Shown here in pieces: positions 60,901 to 64,000 of a stretch of DNA of 64,000 nucleotides; position 1 is the first letter of the stretch, and every line of letters starts with the position of its first letter. The notes under the pieces are model-generated. The model was not told where the DNA came from. It saw only the letters and a list, made by a program, of their open reading frames with translations, and did no database searches. Both the position numbers and the translations under genes were made by a program. The stretch comes from Maea johnstoni (lineage: Eukaryota; Annelida; Polychaeta; Spionida; Magelonidae): contig OZ012700.1 of the NCBI GenBank assembly GCA_963942565.1, forward strand, positions 4,016,195 to 4,080,194. Reading direction: 5' to 3'.

Positions 60901-63667
60901 GTACCCCAGTTTACTTACTTACTTACTTGTAAACTTACTTACTTACTTAGGTGCTAAGCTCGTATATCCACCTACCTAAGTTTAGGCCGCGGTGCTAAGC
61001 TCGTATATTCACCTACCCCAGTTTAGGCCGCAGTGCTTCGCTCCTATGTCCACCTACCTCAGTTTAGGCCGAGGTGCTTCGCTCGTATGTCCACCTACCC
61101 CCGTTAAGGCCAAGGTGCTTCGCTTGTATGTCCACCTACCCCTGGTCAGGCCAAGGTGCTTCACTCGTAGGTAAACCTACCGCAGTTTACTTGCTTACTT
61201 ACTTACTTACTTGTAAACTTACTTACTTAGGTGCTACTTAGGTGCTAAGCTCGTAAATCCACCTACCCAGTTTAGGCCGCGGTGCTAAGCTCGTATATTC
61301 ACCTACCCCAGTTTAGGCCGCAGTGCTTCGCTCCTATGTCCACCTACCCCAGTTTAGGCCGAGGTGCTTCGCTTGTATGTCCACCTACCCCCGTTAAGGC
61401 CAAGGTGCTTCGCTCGTAGGTCAACCTACCCCAGTTTACTTGCTTACTTACTTAATTACTTGTAAACTTACTTTCTTACTTAGGTGCTACTCAGGTGCTA
61501 AGCTCGTTAATCCACCTACCCAGTTTAGGCCGCGGTGCTAAGCTCGTATATTCACCTACCCCAGTTTAGGCCGCAGTGCTTCGCTCCTATGTCCACCTAC
61601 CTCAGTTTAGGCCAAGGTGCTTCGCTTGTATATTCATCTACCCCCGTTAAGGCCAAGGTGCTTCGCTCCTTTGTCCACCTACCTAATTACTTGTAAACTT
61701 ACTTTCTTACTTAGGTGCTACTCAGGTGCTAAGCTCGTAAATCCACCTACCCAGGCCGCGGTGCTAAGCTCGTATATTCACCTACCCCAGTTTAGGCCGC
61801 AGTGCTTCGCTCCTATGTCCACCTACCTCAGTTTAGGCCGAGGTGCTTCGCTTGTATGTCCACCTACCCCAGTTTACTTACTTACTTACTTACTTACTTA
61901 GGTGCTACTTAGGTGCTAAGCTTGTATATCCACCTACCCCAGTTTAGGCCGCGGTGCTAAGCTCGTATATTCATCTACCCCCGTTAAGGCAAAGGTGCTT
62001 CGCTCCTTTGTCCACCTACCTAATTACTTGTAAACTTACTTTCTTACTTAGGTGCTACTCAGGTGCTAAGCTCGTAAATCCACCTACCCAGTTTAGGCCG
62101 CGGTGCTAAGCTCGTATATTCACCTACCCCAGTTTAGGCCGCAGTGCTTCGCTCCTATGTCCACCTTCCTCAGTTTAGGCCGAGGTGCTTCGCTTGTATG
62201 TCCACCTACCCCAGTTTACTTACTTACTTACTTACTTAGGTGCTACTTAGGTGCTAAGCTTGTATATCCACCTACCCCAGTTTAGGCCGCGGTGCTAAGC
62301 TCGTATATTCATCTAACCCCGTTAAGGCCAAGGAACTTCGCTCCTTTGTCCACCTACCTAAGTTTAGGCCGAGTTGCTTCGCCCGTATGTCCACCTACCC
62401 CCGTTAAGGCCAAGGTGCTTCACTCGTAGGTCAACCTACCCCAGTTTACTTTCTTACTTACTTACTTAGGTGCTACTTAGGTGCTAAGCTCGTATATCCA
62501 CCTACCCCAGTTTAGGCCGCGGTGCTAAGCTTGTATATTCACCTACCCCAGTTTAGGCCGCGGTGCTTCGCTCCTATGTCCACCTACCTCAGTTTAGGCC
62601 AAGGTGCTTCGCTTGTATATTCATCTACCCCCGTTAAGGCCAAGGTGCTTCGCTCCTTTGTCCACCTACCTAATTACTTGTAAACTTACTTTCTTACTTA
62701 GGTGCTACTCAGGTGCTAAGCTCGTAAATCCACCTACCCAGGCCGCAGTGCTAAGCTCGTATATTCACCTACCCCAGTTTAGGCCGCAGTGCTTCGCTCC
62801 TATGTCCACCTACCTCAGTTTAGGCCGAGGTGCTTCGCTTGTATGTCCACCTACCCCAGTTTACTTACTTACTTACTTACTTAGGTGCTACTTAGGTGCT
62901 AAGCTTGTATATCCACCTACCCCAGTTTAGGCCGCGGTGCTAAGCTCGTATATTCATCTACCCCCGTTAAGGCCAAGGTGCTTCGCTCCTTTGTCCACCT
63001 ACCTAATTACTTGTAAACTTACTTTCTTACTTAGGTGCTACTCAGGTGCTAAGCTCGTAAATCCACCTACCCAGTTTAGGCCGCGGTGCTAAGCTCGTAT
63101 ATTCACCTACCCCAGTTTAGGCCGCAGTGCTTCGCTCCTATGTCCACCTTCCTCAGTTTAGGCCGAGGTGCTTCGCTTGTATGTCCACCTACCCCAGTTT
63201 ACTTACTTACTTACTTACTTAGGTGCTACTTAGGTGCTAAGCTTGTATATCCACCTACCCCAGTTTAGGCCGCGGTGCTAAGCTCGTATATTCATCTACC
63301 CCCGTTAAGGCCAAGGTACTTCGCTCCTTTGTCCACCTACCTAAGTTTAGGCCGAGTTGCTTCGCCCGTATGTCCAACTACCCCCGTTAAGGCCAAGGTG
63401 CTTCACTCGTAGGTCAACCTACCCCAGTTTACTTTCTTACTTACTTACTTAGGTGCTACTTAGGTGCTAAGCTCGTATATCCACCTACCCCAGTTTAGGC
63501 CGCGGTGCTAAGCTCGTATATTCACCTACCCCAGTTTAGGCCGCGGTGCTTCGCTCCTATGTCCACCTACCTCAGTTTAGGCCGAGGTGCTTTGCTCGTT
63601 TGTCCAACTACCCCCGTTAACGCCAAGGTGCTTCGCTCGTAGGTCAACCTACCCCAGTTTACTTTTT
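60901..63667. repeat. 41-bp satellite array with ~985-bp higher-order repeat
   Basis: The basic unit is exactly 41 bp: gtttaggccg then cggtgctaagctcgtatatt and cacctacccca. Starts at 60980, 61021 and 61062 confirm the period. Unit types (gctaagctcg, gcttcgctcc, gcttcgcttg, cccccgttaagg) alternate in fixed order and are punctuated by (CTTA)n blocks. Early blocks repeat every ~255 bp; from ~61590 a ~985-bp block recurs (taattacttg at 61684 and 62671; 62021 and 63004). Open frames through it are not genes. Confidence 0.95.
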
Positions 63668-64000
63668 CAAATTTGATGAATTTTTGGTCTATTCATTGCC
63701 TGCCAGCTATGGCGATCGCGTACTAATACATACTGTTTTTTTTTTGTTTACTCGCATGTGAGAAAACTTACAAATAGTTAGATGGTTAGTGTGACCTTCG
63801 TTCCAAGACATTAGAACATCTGGGAGGATTTTCCTGTAAAAGTAACGTGTTAGTGCACATAGAGAATATATCTAAGACCATTCGTTTACTAAGAGATGCC
63901 AGTCTTTTTCAAATTTGTCTGTACTGTTTGTTATATTTGCCAAATATTTTGAATGTATATATTCTTGTTTCAATAAATTCTTGAAATTGAAAAAATTTGG
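63668..64000. other. Unique sequence after the satellite
   Basis: It ends with AATAAA at 63972-63977 and ttcttgaaattgaaaaaa, which could be the 3' end of a transcript or of a non-LTR retroposon running off the window. Undecidable from what is present. Confidence 0.3.

Noticed and set aside
60909-60950. Telomere-like TTAC/CTTA repeat
   Set aside because: Animal telomeres are usually TTAGGG; this tetranucleotide is a component of the satellite.
61617-63268. Repeated open frames (for example 94 and 108 codons) in the satellite
   Set aside because: The same peptide recurs only because the 41-bp units recur. There is no start context, no splice structure, and the frame breaks as unit lengths vary.
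60901-63667. CRISPR-like look of regularly spaced repeats
   Set aside because: Repeats are contiguous 41-bp monomers without unique spacers, in an animal genome.

Overview
The window is nuclear DNA of an intron-rich, AT-rich, repeat-dense animal, probably a marine invertebrate (deuterostome or lophotrochozoan). The evidence is three animal-type split genes with GT-AG introns, tRNA-derived SINEs, many short inverted-repeat transposons, long (TA)n tracts and a 41-bp satellite. I cannot name the species. There is nothing bacterial, no CRISPR array, and no retrovirus-like or Polinton element that I can recognise.

Genes. (1) Long-chain acyl-CoA synthetase (ACSL1/5/6 type), minus strand: the last two coding exons lie at 4402-5453 and a probable first coding exon at 21000-21050. 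The ~600 codons between them are not visible, and a 200-N assembly gap (8411-8610) lies in that interval. (2) MRTO4, a nucleolar 60S ribosome-assembly factor, minus strand, complete in seven coding exons (41529 down to 29919, 255 aa). (3) A 14-3-3 zeta/beta-type adaptor, plus strand, complete in five coding exons (42192 to 54903, 245 aa) with an upstream non-coding exon. The MRTO4 and 14-3-3 start codons are 662 bp apart and point away from each other, so the two genes probably share a bidirectional promoter. Both are growth-related housekeeping genes.

Layout. 1-4401: direct repeats, (TA)n tracts and SINE pieces downstream of ACSL. 4402-21050: ACSL territory filled with transposons, including a foldback element (9050-11873) and a hAT-like element with 5-bp target duplications (14394-15898). 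21051-29918: intergenic, with SINEs, short inverted-repeat elements and a (TA)n tract. 29919-41529: MRTO4. Its introns are built largely from transposons, and intron 5 holds a minisatellite made from the end of exon 5 plus its splice donor, an open in-frame partial copy of exon 5, and a 3979-bp transposon with ~1-kb inverted arms. 42185-54903: 14-3-3, with a run of short inverted-repeat elements in its first coding intron. 54904-60600: 3' UTR and sparse sequence. 60901-63667: a satellite with a 41-bp monomer and a ~985-bp higher-order duplication.

Repeats. A ~215-bp TTAA-flanked family occurs about 13 times in 64 kb. At least two other short inverted-repeat families occur five or more times each, and two SINE families are present. 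The most unusual observation is the second MRTO4 exon 5: eight differences from the working exon over 171 nt, seven of them silent third-position changes, with both splice signals present and a length divisible by three.
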